Positions 1 to 7,139 of a DNA stretch of 7,564 nt are shown piece after piece (position 1 is the first letter of the stretch; every line of letters starts with the position of its first letter). The stretch covers positions 1 through 7,564 of the forward strand of contig DJBN01000071.1 of assembly GCA_002430075.1 (NCBI GenBank), in the 5' to 3' direction. The notes under the pieces are model-generated. The model searched no databases, was not told the origin of the DNA, and saw only the letters and a program-made list of their open reading frames with translations. The stretch comes from Actinobacteria bacterium UBA5975. Lineage in GTDB: Bacteria; Actinomycetota; Actinomycetes; Nanopelagicales; Nanopelagicaceae. The translations under genes were made by a program, and so were the position numbers.

Positions 1-2
1 TT

Positions 3-611
3 ATTTATCTCTTCGCGTGGTCATCTATATTCTCTGTCTCTTCAGTTGCAGTTGAAGGAGCTCCCACTCGGGATACAAAGCGAACTATTCTTGATATAGC
101 GAAGGTAGCTCCTGGCGAAAAATTAGCCAGAGTAGAGCCCCGCGCAATCTCGCACCGGATCGAACAAACGTCTTGGATCGAATCCGTTGATATCTCACGG
201 AATTGGATTAGCGGCGAGGTGGTTATCACTATTGAACCTCGCACCCCGACGGCATTTTTCAATGACGCAACCATCGATTCGACCGGCACAATTTTTACCT
301 TGCCAGGTTTTGCGAGCGAGAAACTGCCCTATGTCAGCGCTACAAATCCACAACTGGGACTTGTGGCAATCGAGCTATTTAATGGGCTACCGCAAGATTT
401 TCGAGAGAAGATTTCAACTCTCTCTGTTCCACGCAGTTCGAACCTTATGATCAATCTGTTATGGCAAGCAAGGTCAATCAAGATTACGTGGGGAGATAAC
501 GAGCAGAACGCACTCAAAGTCCAAGTAATACAGGCACTTCTTGAGCTTTCGGAGAATAAAAAAGTTAATCGAATTGATGTCAGCGCCCCACATGCTCCGA
601 TAGTGAGATAG
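3..611 (+). CDS. ftsQ: Cell division protein FtsQ, 5'-truncated by window edge
   Basis: FtsQ is a bitopic membrane protein of the divisome that joins FtsB/FtsL and regulates septal peptidoglycan synthesis. The frame is open from base 3 to a TAG stop at 609-611, giving 202 visible residues; the true start, cytoplasmic tail and most of the membrane helix lie outside the window. The visible part begins at the end of the helix, followed by FSVSSVAVEGA, the usual entry into the extracytoplasmic POTRA domain. The POTRA domain covers about visible residues 10-82, with the family-typical stretches KVAPGEKLARVEP, the WIESVDISRNW segment and ITIEPRTPTAF. The remaining 120 residues form the beta domain, with GFASEKLPY and a late LLELSE helix, and the protein ends soon after. 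An internal ATG at 219 would remove most of the POTRA domain and is not the start. The position directly before ftsZ is the standard dcw order. Identification is by domain pattern and synteny. Confidence 0.93.
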   Translation: MYLFAWSSIFSVSSVAVEGAPTRDTKRTILDIAKVAPGEKLARVEPRAISHRIEQTSWIESVDISRNWISGEVVITIEPRTPTAFFNDATIDSTGTIFTLPGFASEKLPYVSATNPQLGLVAIELFNGLPQDFREKISTLSVPRSSNLMINLLWQARSIKITWGDNEQNALKVQVIQALLELSENKKVNRIDVSAPHAPIVR

Positions 612-676
612 AAATTTAATCTATTTTCATGTGCGATCTATCAAGAGTGGGTTGAGAAAATAGTTCGTGGCGGTCT

Positions 677-705
677 TTGATTACTCCTTCTATACGCCTT
701 ACGTT
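677..705 (+). promoter_or_regulatory. Candidate sigma-70-type promoter for ftsZ
   Basis: The ftsQ-ftsZ spacer (612-773) is the only sizeable gap in the plus-strand cluster. It contains TTGATT (677-682), a 17-base spacer and TACGTT (700-705), which fits the actinobacterial -10 pattern TANNNT. Transcription would start near 711-712, giving a leader of about 60 bases before the ftsZ GTG. ftsZ-proximal promoters in this spacer are known in other actinobacteria such as Streptomyces, but this particular site is a pattern match only. Apart from this and the ribosome binding site I see only a 4-bp hairpin and a ten-codon mini-ORF in the spacer. Confidence 0.35.
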
Positions 706-759
706 GAGCGCCATCAAAGAGAGTAGAAATGTATTCCTCAAGTAGAGGTTTACAGTTCT

Positions 760-767
760 AAAGGGGG
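760..767 (+). promoter_or_regulatory. Strong Shine-Dalgarno site of ftsZ
   Basis: AAAGGGGG lies six bases before the GTG start of ftsZ. It can pair over eight positions with the usual 16S rRNA 3' end, one of them a G-U wobble. It decides the GTG start at 774 and is much stronger than anything in front of pgeF, yggS, sepF or yggT, which suggests that FtsZ is made in higher amounts than its operon partners. Confidence 0.8.
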
Positions 768-773
768 ACCTAC

Positions 774-1904
774 GTGGCTGCACCACAGAATTACTTAGCT
801 GTCATTAAAGTTGTTGGCATTGGCGGTGGCGGAGTAAATGCAATTAATCGCATGATCGATGTCGGATTAAAGGGCGTTGAATTTATTGCGATCAATACTG
901 ATGCACAACATTTGTTAATGAGTGATGCGGATGTAAAGCTAGATATTGGTCGAGCATCAACAAAGGGTCTTGGTGCTGGTGCTGCTCCTGAAAAGGGTCG
1001 TCAAGCTGCTATTGATCACACCGAAGAGATCGAAGAAATTCTTCGCGGCGCAGATATGGTTTTTATAACTGCAGGTGAAGGTGGAGGAACTGGTACAGGT
1101 GGTGCACCAATCGTGGCAAAGATTGCGCGTGATATGGGCGCTCTGACTATTGGCGTGGTAACAAAACCATTCTCCTTCGAAGGCAAAATTCGTTCGCGTC
1201 AAGCAGAAGAAGGCATTGAACTTCTTCGCGAACAGGTAGACACTCTTATTGTTATTCCAAACGATCGACTTCTAGCAATATCTGACCGATCTATTACCGC
1301 AGTCGATGCATTTAAGAGCGCCGATCAGGTTCTACTATCTGGCGTACAGGGGATCACTGAAATCATTACGCAGCCTGGTCTTATCAACTTGGATTTTGCA
1401 GATGTCAAAACAGTGATGACTGACGCAGGTTCAGCGCTTATGGGAATTGGTTCAGCACGCGGTGACAATCGCGCTACTCGCGCTGCAGAGCTTGCTATCT
1501 CAAGTCCGCTCCTGGAAGCATCTATCGATGGAGCAATGGGTGTTCTACTCTCAGTTGCAGGTGGTTCTGATCTTGGACTTTTCGAAATTAACGAGGCGTG
1601 CGAACTTGTACAGAGAGCAGCACATCCTGATGCTCGCATCATCTTCGGAACTACCATCGATGATGCCTTGGGTGATGAAGTTCGAATTACCGTTATCGCG
1701 GCAGGTTTCGCTGGTGGAGAACCTAAGAAGGTTGATATGCCATTCATCAACGCGACAACCCTTGGTGGAGTTGCAGATCCCATTCCTTCGAATGATCCAT
1801 TATCTGTGGCTCTTGATCTTGATTCAACTGCGCCACGTAAGCGGGTTACATTTGAAGAGCTTGTCTCTGAGGATGAAATTGATGTTCCAGACTTCATGAA
1901 GTAA
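774..1904 (+). CDS. ftsZ: Cell division GTPase FtsZ
   Basis: FtsZ is the bacterial tubulin homologue. It polymerises with GTP into the Z-ring at mid-cell and recruits the divisome. The protein has 376 residues and a GTG start supported by a strong ribosome binding site and by the typical actinobacterial N-terminus [20 protein letters not shown]. The nucleotide-binding domain shows the GIGGGG loop (15-20), NTDAQ (41-45) and the tubulin signature GGGTGTG (103-109). The T7 synergy loop NLDFADV (205-211) carries the catalytic aspartates 207 and 210 that complete the active site of the neighbouring subunit. The C-terminal domain ends near residue 315. A short linker of about 45 residues leads to the conserved tail EIDVPDFMK, the peptide that binds SepF and other partners. 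All key residues are present. The stop lies two bases before pgeF, so the two genes are probably co-transcribed and coupled. Confidence 0.99.
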   Translation: MAAPQNYLAVIKVVGIGGGGVNAINRMIDVGLKGVEFIAINTDAQHLLMSDADVKLDIGRASTKGLGAGAAPEKGRQAAIDHTEEIEEILRGADMVFITAGEGGGTGTGGAPIVAKIARDMGALTIGVVTKPFSFEGKIRSRQAEEGIELLREQVDTLIVIPNDRLLAISDRSITAVDAFKSADQVLLSGVQGITEIITQPGLINLDFADVKTVMTDAGSALMGIGSARGDNRATRAAELAISSPLLEASIDGAMGVLLSVAGGSDLGLFEINEACELVQRAAHPDARIIFGTTIDDALGDEVRITVIAAGFAGGEPKKVDMPFINATTLGGVADPIPSNDPLSVALDLDSTAPRKRVTFEELVSEDEIDVPDFMK

Positions 1905-1906
1905 AA

Positions 1907-2569
1907 ATGAATTTTCGCTTCACCAATCGTACCGGAGGGGTAAGCACCGGTGCTTTTGCTTCCCTCAACCTTGGTTCCCATGTCGGCGATCAACTCAGTG
2001 ATGTTCTTCGTAATAGGCAGATTGTTTCCGAATCTCTGGGTTCGATTCAATTTATGAAACAGGTGCATGGAGAACGCATTGCAATTATTGAATCGACAGT
2101 TGACGATGAACCTACAGCTGATGCTTTAATCACAGGAATCCCCGGAATTAATCTTGCAGTACAAGTTGCTGATTGCATTCCGCTTCTTCTTTCAAGTCCC
2201 GAGGCAGTTGCCGCAGTTCATGTAGGTCGCAAAGGTTTAGTCAACGATATTTCTAAGAAGACTCTGGACGTAATGCGCCACATGGGATCAACCTCTATTC
2301 AGGCTTTCATCGGACCGTCTATCTGTGGAAGGTGTTATGAAGTATCTGAAGATATTTATTCGCAAGTCGTGGCACTTCACCCGCGTTCTGCAAGTCGTAC
2401 GAGCTTGCAAAAATACGCCCTTGATTTACCTGCAGCCCTGCGAGAAGTTTTAGATTCCGAAGGTGTTGAGATTATCGATCACACTATCTGCACCGTAGAA
2501 AATCATGACCTTTTCTCATTTCGACGTGATGGAGTAACAGGTCGTCAAGCTGGATTCATATCTCTATGA
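1907..2569 (+). CDS. pgeF: Peptidoglycan editing factor PgeF (YfiH / laccase-domain family)
   Basis: This 220-residue protein belongs to the YfiH/DUF152 family, formerly called multicopper polyphenol oxidase or laccase-like. In E. coli the protein removes wrongly incorporated L-Ser from the UDP-MurNAc peptide precursor, so it edits cell wall precursors; other members show purine nucleoside phosphorylase activity. The three metal ligands are visible: His54 in QVHG, Cys90 in ADC and His105 in HVGRKG. The 36-residue gap between the first two matches E. coli YfiH, and the second gap is two residues shorter. Other family blocks are the N-terminal FTNRTGGVSTG, IGPSICGRCYEV (135-146) and the C-terminal FSFRRDGVTGRQAGFI. 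The ATG lies two bases after the ftsZ stop, with only a weak GAAG before it, so translation is likely coupled to ftsZ. Its stop overlaps the yggS start. The family is certain; the substrate in this organism is inferred. Confidence 0.93.
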   Translation: MNFRFTNRTGGVSTGAFASLNLGSHVGDQLSDVLRNRQIVSESLGSIQFMKQVHGERIAIIESTVDDEPTADALITGIPGINLAVQVADCIPLLLSSPEAVAAVHVGRKGLVNDISKKTLDVMRHMGSTSIQAFIGPSICGRCYEVSEDIYSQVVALHPRSASRTSLQKYALDLPAALREVLDSEGVEIIDHTICTVENHDLFSFRRDGVTGRQAGFISL

Positions 2570-3213
2570 ACCGTCGTGATGAGCTGGCGCAAAATCTTGA
2601 ATCTGTACAATCAAAAATCACCAACTCCAATGTCACGCTCATTGTCGTGGCTAAGACCTACCCGGTCGAAGACGTTGAGGTTCTTCATAGCCTCGGAGTT
2701 GAGAATTTTGGTGAGAATCGAAGCGAAGAAGGTCTTATTAAATCTGCCGCAGTTCCAGCCACCTGGCATTTCCAAGGCGGAATCCAAAGTAGAAAATTGC
2801 GCGATATTGCTCGTTGGGCCACTGTCATCCATTCACTCGATAAGTCAGATCACTTACTTAAGCTTGATGTAGTTGCGAGATCATCAATCGATATTTTTCT
2901 ACAACTTTCCTTAGATAAGGACCCGCAACGTGGGGGAGTGGGCCAAGATGAGTTAGCCACACTTGCCGACCTAGTACTGGCTTCAGCGCATCTTCGCCTT
3001 CAAGGGATTATGTGTGTTCCACCGGTGGATTTTGCGCCAACAGCGGCCTTTAAGGAGATTTCAGAAATCCATCAGAACTTTCAGAAGAGTTATCCCATGG
3101 CCCGATATCTTTCAGCTGGTATGTCCAATGACTTTGAAATCGCCATTGATTGTGGTGCGACACATATTCGGGTTGGTAGCTCAATCCTCGGCTCCCGTAC
3201 AGCCCGCCAGTAA
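2566..3213 (+). CDS. yggS: YggS family pyridoxal phosphate homeostasis protein (PLPBP)
   Basis: This 215-residue protein is a member of the YggS/PROSC family, a single-domain TIM barrel of the alanine racemase N-terminal fold. It binds pyridoxal 5'-phosphate and keeps the free cofactor pool balanced, with no firmly known catalytic activity. The expected PLP lysine is Lys30 in LIVVAKTYP. It is followed by GVENFGENR (44-52), WHFQGGIQSRK (67-77), HSLDK (89-93), the LSAGMSNDFE block (182-191) and the phosphate-binding end THIRVGSSILGSR (199-211). The QSRK form, instead of the more common QSNK, also occurs in other members. The ATG start overlaps the pgeF stop (ATGA), a classic coupled junction, and no Shine-Dalgarno site is visible. 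Its place between ftsZ and sepF is conserved across Gram-positive bacteria. Confidence 0.96.
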   Translation: MNRRDELAQNLESVQSKITNSNVTLIVVAKTYPVEDVEVLHSLGVENFGENRSEEGLIKSAAVPATWHFQGGIQSRKLRDIARWATVIHSLDKSDHLLKLDVVARSSIDIFLQLSLDKDPQRGGVGQDELATLADLVLASAHLRLQGIMCVPPVDFAPTAAFKEISEIHQNFQKSYPMARYLSAGMSNDFEIAIDCGATHIRVGSSILGSRTARQ

Positions 3214-3216
3214 CCT
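3211..3216 (+). promoter_or_regulatory. Candidate -10 element for leaderless sepF mRNA
   Basis: TAACCT matches TANNNT and its last base is separated from the sepF ATG by six bases, the geometry of leaderless actinobacterial mRNAs in which transcription begins at the start codon. The element includes the yggS stop codon. No convincing -35 box is seen 16-18 bases upstream, so this is weakly supported. Confidence 0.3.
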
Positions 3217-3222
3217 TGTCCT

Positions 3223-3684
3223 ATGTCAGCACTTAATAAAATGATGGGCTTTCTTGGCCTCGTCGATACAGATGAAGAGCACGCAGTAGCCGAAACTCCA
3301 TCACGTCCTGCAGTCGCGCGTACTACTCGCGAACGCACAGGTGTCACGGTTCTTGGTTCACATCAACAACAGTCGGTGCAACCGGCTCTCGTCGATGACT
3401 CCGCATCGTCATACAACATCATCACACTTCAACCTCGCTCGTACTCTGAAGCTCGTAAAGTTGGAGAGTACTACCGCGAAGGCAATCCAGTCATCATCAA
3501 TCTTGACGACATGGAAGAGGGCGAACGTAAGCGCTTAGTAGATTTTTCTAGTGGATTGGTTTTTGGGCTGCACGGTCGTATCGAACGTATCAGCCTCAAG
3601 GTCTTTCTCCTTTCCCCTGCCAATGTCAGTGTCAGCAACGAAGATAAAACTGCTGCGCAAGCAACATTCTTTAACCAGAGCTGA
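3223..3684 (+). CDS. sepF: Cell division protein SepF
   Basis: SepF binds the C-terminal tail of FtsZ and anchors the Z-ring to the membrane. It is the main anchor in actinobacteria, which lack FtsA and ZipA. The 153-residue protein has the three usual parts. Residues 1-15 (MSALNKMMGFLGLVD) form the amphipathic membrane-targeting helix. Residues 16-63 are a variable, probably disordered linker. From about residue 64 the compact SepF domain begins with ITLQPRSYSEA, then NPVIINLDDM (88-97), ERKRLVDFSSGLVFGLHG (101-118) and the closing KVFLLSPANVSV. No Shine-Dalgarno site precedes the ATG. A -10-like TAACCT ends six bases before it, so a leaderless transcript is possible besides read-through from ftsZ. 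Its own partner, FtsZ, is encoded in the same cluster. Confidence 0.96.
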   Translation: MSALNKMMGFLGLVDTDEEHAVAETPSRPAVARTTRERTGVTVLGSHQQQSVQPALVDDSASSYNIITLQPRSYSEARKVGEYYREGNPVIINLDDMEEGERKRLVDFSSGLVFGLHGRIERISLKVFLLSPANVSVSNEDKTAAQATFFNQS

Positions 3685-3694
3685 TCCCTGATAC

Positions 3695-3976
3695 ATGATT
3701 TCATCAGTACTGGTACAACTTTTAGGGCTCTTTAAACTCGCCCTCTTTGCACGAATTATCATCGATTATATTCGTATGTTCGCTCGCAATTGGCAGCCCA
3801 ACGCTATCCTCTTAGGAATCTTCGAAGTTATTTATTCGATTACTGATAAACCAATGCGATTTGTGCAGCGCTTTATTCCACCTCTTCGAATCGGTGGCGT
3901 AGCTCTTGACCTATCATTTATCGTCTTGTTGATTGCAATCAACGTTGCACAAACTGCGATTCAAATCCTGCTCTAG
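3695..3976 (+). CDS. yggT: YggT family small membrane protein
   Basis: This 93-residue integral membrane protein belongs to the YggT (DUF165-like, YlmG) family. Two hydrophobic segments are visible, about residues 5-28 and 71-92, flanking a more polar loop with the family block TDKPMRFVQRFIPPLRIGGVALDLSF (split here for reading as TDKPMRFVQRF, IPPLRIGG and VALDLSF, about residues 50-75). The ATG lies ten bases after the sepF stop and no Shine-Dalgarno site is evident, so expression probably depends on the upstream operon. The family almost always lies next to sepF in Gram-positive bacteria and cyanobacteria, and plastid YlmG proteins affect nucleoid partition and division. Its molecular job is not settled. 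It is the last gene of the plus-strand block and converges with ileS; divIVA, which often follows it in actinobacteria, is not here. Confidence 0.93.
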   Translation: MISSVLVQLLGLFKLALFARIIIDYIRMFARNWQPNAILLGIFEVIYSITDKPMRFVQRFIPPLRIGGVALDLSFIVLLIAINVAQTAIQILL

Positions 3977-3978
3977 CC

Positions 3979-3994
3979 AAGCCTCTTAGGCTTT
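3979..3994. terminator. Compact inverted repeat between convergent yggT and ileS, possible bidirectional terminator
   Basis: AAGCCT (3979-3984) and AGGCTT (3988-3993) form a perfect 6-bp stem around a three-base CTT loop. It starts three bases after the yggT stop and overlaps the ileS stop codon (3986-3988 on the minus strand). The symmetry lets it form on both transcripts. The T run after it is only three bases on the plus strand and there is none on the minus strand, so it would be a weak intrinsic terminator. It may act instead as an RNA 3'-end stabiliser. Confidence 0.4.
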
Positions 3995-6900
3995 CGATAG
4001 CGCTACACCAACGCCGATCTCATTCTCTTCAATCACTAGTGTTGAGTCGCGCTCGAATAAGAGGGCGAGAACTTCTTCCGAGATATGCGCTGAATGTTCA
4101 ATGACTGTAGCTACGAGCTCTTCGCGACAGTTCCATCGCACTGAGATGCGATCTGAAATATCAAACCCATCGCTCTTTCGACGTTCTTGGATTAATCGAA
4201 TTACTTCACGGACCTGACCTGCGGCAACCAGCGCTGGTGAGAGAGCAAGATCCAGAGCCACACTTTCTCCATCATGGCTAGCAACCCTCCATCCACTCTT
4301 AGGAACCTCGGTTACGACGAGATCATCTAGTGTGATGTCGAACTCACCGAGTGTGGTTGATGAGGTAGCGCGCAATTGCTTAACAAGGGCAGTTGGATCA
4401 GATGTAGCAATCAACTTTGCAACGTCCTGAACGGCCTTGCCATATTTAGCGCCAAGAGATTTGAAGTTGGCTTTGACTGAAATGTCTACAAGATCGCCAT
4501 CGGCATCAGCGATATCTTCTAGCTCCAGAACATTGAGTTCTTCTGAAATTTGGTTCTTCATATCGCTAGGAAGATGCGCCCAACCTTGAGCAGAAATCAG
4601 CGCACGTTGAAGAGGCTGGCGAATCTTGATTCCAGATTCAGCTCGCGCCGCGCGTCCAAGTTCTACTACTCGTCTGGTCATAGCAACCTGGGCGTTGAGA
4701 TCTTTATCGATATGCGATTGATCTGCAATTGGGAAGTCAGTGAGGTGAACAGATGCTGCAGCGTTGGTGTCGGCGACTCGAACCAAGACTTGCCAAGTGT
4801 GCTCTGAAATAAAGGGGACCATTGGAGCAAGAAGCTGAGTAAGAGTTTCTATACATTCGTGCAAAGTAGCAAGGGCTGCAACATCTCCATCCCAGAAACG
4901 TCTACGTGATCGACGCACGTACCAATTGGAGAGGTCATCGATAAAGCGGGCCAGAACTCGACCAGCTGCTTGGGAGTCGAACTCCTGATAAGCCTTATCC
5001 ACTTCGATAATCAAATCGTTGAGCTCACTTAAAATCCATTTATCCATCATTGATCGCTGCGCAACCGCGGGGCTTTGAGCGAGATCAAAGTTCGATGCTT
5101 CGGCGTAGAGCGCATGGAAGGAGATGGTGTTCCAGTAAGTAAGGAGTGTTTTCCTTACAACATCGGATATCGCATCGTGGCCAACGCGTCTTGCAGACCA
5201 CGGCGAACCAGCCGCAAGCATGTACCAGCGCACAGCATCTGCGCCATGTTGATCCATCAGAGCGATAGGCTCTAGAACATTTCCTAAGTGCTTACTCATC
5301 TTGCGTCCATCTTTATCAAGGATGTGCCCGAGACAGAGAACGCTCTTATAAGAACTCTCATCGAAGACAAGTGTTCCGATAGTCATTAGTGTGTAAAACC
5401 ATCCACGAGTTTGATCGATGGCTTCACAGATAAAATCTGCTGGGTAGGCTGCCTTAAATTTTTCGACAGAACCTTCCTTGTGTGGGTATCCCCATTGAGC
5501 AAATGGCATTGCACCAGAGTCATACCAACAATCAATAACTTCTGGAACGCGTGTCATAGTTGATGTGCATTCTGCGCAGGCAAAGGTGATGTCATCGACA
5601 AATGGACGGTGAGGATCGAGCGAACTGAGCTCTTGCCCGGCAAGAGTGCCCAGCTCTTTGAGTGAATCAACGCATATCTCATGTTTATTCTCGCACTGCC
5701 AGATGGGAAGTGGCGTGCCCCAATAGCGGTTACGAGAAAGTGCCCAGTCGATATTGTTATTAAGCCAGTCGCCGTAACGGCCATTCTTAATAGTCTCTGG
5801 GTGCCAATCTGTCTTCTGGTTCTCGCGAATTAGCTCATCTTTGATGGAGGTAGTGCGGATATACCAAGATGGTTGCGCGTAATAGATAAGTGCTGTGTGA
5901 CATCTCCAGCAATGCGGATATTCATGCTCGTATGGTTGATGCTTATAGAGAGCTCCCGATGCCTTCAACTCTTTCACGAGCGGTTTATCTGCATCCTTAA
6001 AGAACATACCTGCGACAACAGGTACATCTGGAAGGAAAGTTCCATCCGATGCAATCGGATTAACAACGGGTAGTCCATAGCTTCGGCACACCAATAAGTC
6101 ATCAGCGCCAAAGGCGGGGGATTGGTGAACTAAACCCGTTCCATCCTCTGTTGTGACGTAGTTAGCCAGCACAATGAAATGAGAATCCGGAATATCTAGG
6201 TAATCAAAAGGACGCTTATAGGTGGTGCGCTCTAGATCGCGACCCTTGTAAGTCTTTAGAATTTTATGTTCACCGCCAACTTTTTCAAGCAAGGGCTGCG
6301 CCACAACAAGGACTTCCGTGAGGTCATCGACTGTTGTTTGAACAGCTACGTAATCCACCTCGGGATGGACAGCTACTGCAGTATTTGAAACGAGCGTCCA
6401 TGGGGTAGTCGTCCAAACTAAAAAGGATGCTTTAAGTTCTGCGAGTTCACCAGATGTTGCAGGAAAACGAACAAAGACGGAGGGGTCAACTACAGTCTCA
6501 TAGCCTTGCGAAAGTTCATGATCTGATAGGCCGGTGCCGCATCGCGGACAGTATGGTGCAACGCGATGATCTTGAACCAGTAAACCTTTCTTCCAGATCT
6601 CTTTAAGGCTCCACCAGACGCTCTCAACATATTCGGGTGCCATCGTCCAATACGCCTGATCGAAATCAACCCAGAATCCCATACGTTCTGTCATGGTGGT
6701 AAATGCATCGACGTGACGCGTTACTGATTCACGACACTTATCGTTAAATGATGCAATCCCATATTTTTCAATGTCGCCCTTACCTACAAAGCCGAGCTCC
6801 TTCTCAACTGCAATTTCAACAGGAAGTCCGTGGCAATCCCAACCTGCTTTGCGAGTGACATAACGCCCCTTCATTGTTTGATAGCGAGGGAAGACATCCT

Positions 6901-7102
6901 TAAAAACGCGCGCTTCGATGTGATGCGTTCCAGGCATTCCATTTGCAGTAGGTGGACCTTCATAAAATGTCCATGGCTGGGCGCCTGTTCGTGATCTAGT
7001 ACTCTTCTGGAAAATGTCATTGGTGCGCCAAAAATCCATAATGGAGCGCTCCATCGCTGGTAGATCGATAGATGCGGCAATAGCGCGAAATGGTGATGAC
7101 AT
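3986..7102 (-). CDS. ileS: Isoleucyl-tRNA synthetase IleS
   Basis: IleS charges tRNA-Ile with isoleucine in the cytoplasm and hydrolyses mischarged valine. The protein has 1038 residues, typical for the long class I form. The catalytic domain opens with GPPTANGMPGTHHIEA (49-64), where GTHH replaces the classical HIGH, and continues with WDCHGLPVE (88-96). The inserted CP1 editing domain shows WTTTPWT (230-236) and HQSPAFGADD (326-335) with the editing aspartate. Cysteine pairs C185/C188, C398/C401 and C509/C512 suggest zinc-binding ribbons. The second catalytic motif is KMSKH (601-605), within GRKMSKHLGNVLEP. The anticodon-binding helical domain covers about 685-850, followed by a C-terminal extension. 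GTHH and KMSKH are normal for this actinobacterial subtype and not signs of decay. The ATG start is fixed by GGGGGA six bases upstream (7109-7114) and by the T-box leader. The gene opposes the division cluster, whereas in Streptomyces ileS runs with it. Confidence 0.98.
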   Translation of the reverse strand: MSSPFRAIAASIDLPAMERSIMDFWRTNDIFQKSTRSRTGAQPWTFYEGPPTANGMPGTHHIEARVFKDVFPRYQTMKGRYVTRKAGWDCHGLPVEIAVEKELGFVGKGDIEKYGIASFNDKCRESVTRHVDAFTTMTERMGFWVDFDQAYWTMAPEYVESVWWSLKEIWKKGLLVQDHRVAPYCPRCGTGLSDHELSQGYETVVDPSVFVRFPATSGELAELKASFLVWTTTPWTLVSNTAVAVHPEVDYVAVQTTVDDLTEVLVVAQPLLEKVGGEHKILKTYKGRDLERTTYKRPFDYLDIPDSHFIVLANYVTTEDGTGLVHQSPAFGADDLLVCRSYGLPVVNPIASDGTFLPDVPVVAGMFFKDADKPLVKELKASGALYKHQPYEHEYPHCWRCHTALIYYAQPSWYIRTTSIKDELIRENQKTDWHPETIKNGRYGDWLNNNIDWALSRNRYWGTPLPIWQCENKHEICVDSLKELGTLAGQELSSLDPHRPFVDDITFACAECTSTMTRVPEVIDCWYDSGAMPFAQWGYPHKEGSVEKFKAAYPADFICEAIDQTRGWFYTLMTIGTLVFDESSYKSVLCLGHILDKDGRKMSKHLGNVLEPIALMDQHGADAVRWYMLAAGSPWSARRVGHDAISDVVRKTLLTYWNTISFHALYAEASNFDLAQSPAVAQRSMMDKWILSELNDLIIEVDKAYQEFDSQAAGRVLARFIDDLSNWYVRRSRRRFWDGDVAALATLHECIETLTQLLAPMVPFISEHTWQVLVRVADTNAAASVHLTDFPIADQSHIDKDLNAQVAMTRRVVELGRAARAESGIKIRQPLQRALISAQGWAHLPSDMKNQISEELNVLELEDIADADGDLVDISVKANFKSLGAKYGKAVQDVAKLIATSDPTALVKQLRATSSTTLGEFDITLDDLVVTEVPKSGWRVASHDGESVALDLALSPALVAAGQVREVIRLIQERRKSDGFDISDRISVRWNCREELVATVIEHSAHISEEVLALLFERDSTLVIEENEIGVGVALSKA

Positions 7103-7139
7103 AAAAAATCCCCCAAGGAATAGAACTGCCTTGGAGGGA
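7103..7139 (-). terminator. Sequestrator hairpin of the ileS T-box followed by six U, possible terminator
   Basis: Reading the minus strand, UCCC-U-CCAAGG (7139-7129) can pair with CCUUGGGGGA (7118-7109) around a ten-base loop, giving ten base pairs with one bulged U. The 3' arm holds the ileS Shine-Dalgarno GGGGGA, so the hairpin would hide it. The CCC bases 7138-7136 are also used by the antisequestrator, so the two forms exclude each other. Six T residues (7108-7103) follow the stem directly and the ATG comes next, so the same structure also resembles an intrinsic terminator. Confidence 0.75.

Noticed and set aside
736..748. Hairpin CCTC-AAGTA-GAGG before ftsZ as a terminator or operator
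   Set aside because: Only four base pairs, no U tract, and no support from surrounding symmetry; chance is sufficient.
1325..2068. Long minus-strand open frame (247 codons) opposite ftsZ and pgeF
   Set aside because: It lies antisense to two strongly conserved genes, has no recognisable domain, and is rich in Ser, Ala and Arg as expected for a shadow of biased codons.
1907..2569. Annotation of PgeF as a laccase or multicopper oxidase
   Set aside because: The three-residue His/Cys/His metal site and small size match the YfiH family, not cupredoxin multicopper oxidases.
3986..7102. ileS as a degenerate or inactive synthetase because HIGH and KMSKS are altered
   Set aside because: GTHH and KMSKH are the usual forms in this actinobacterial IleS subtype. 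The frame is intact over 1038 codons with editing and zinc motifs present.
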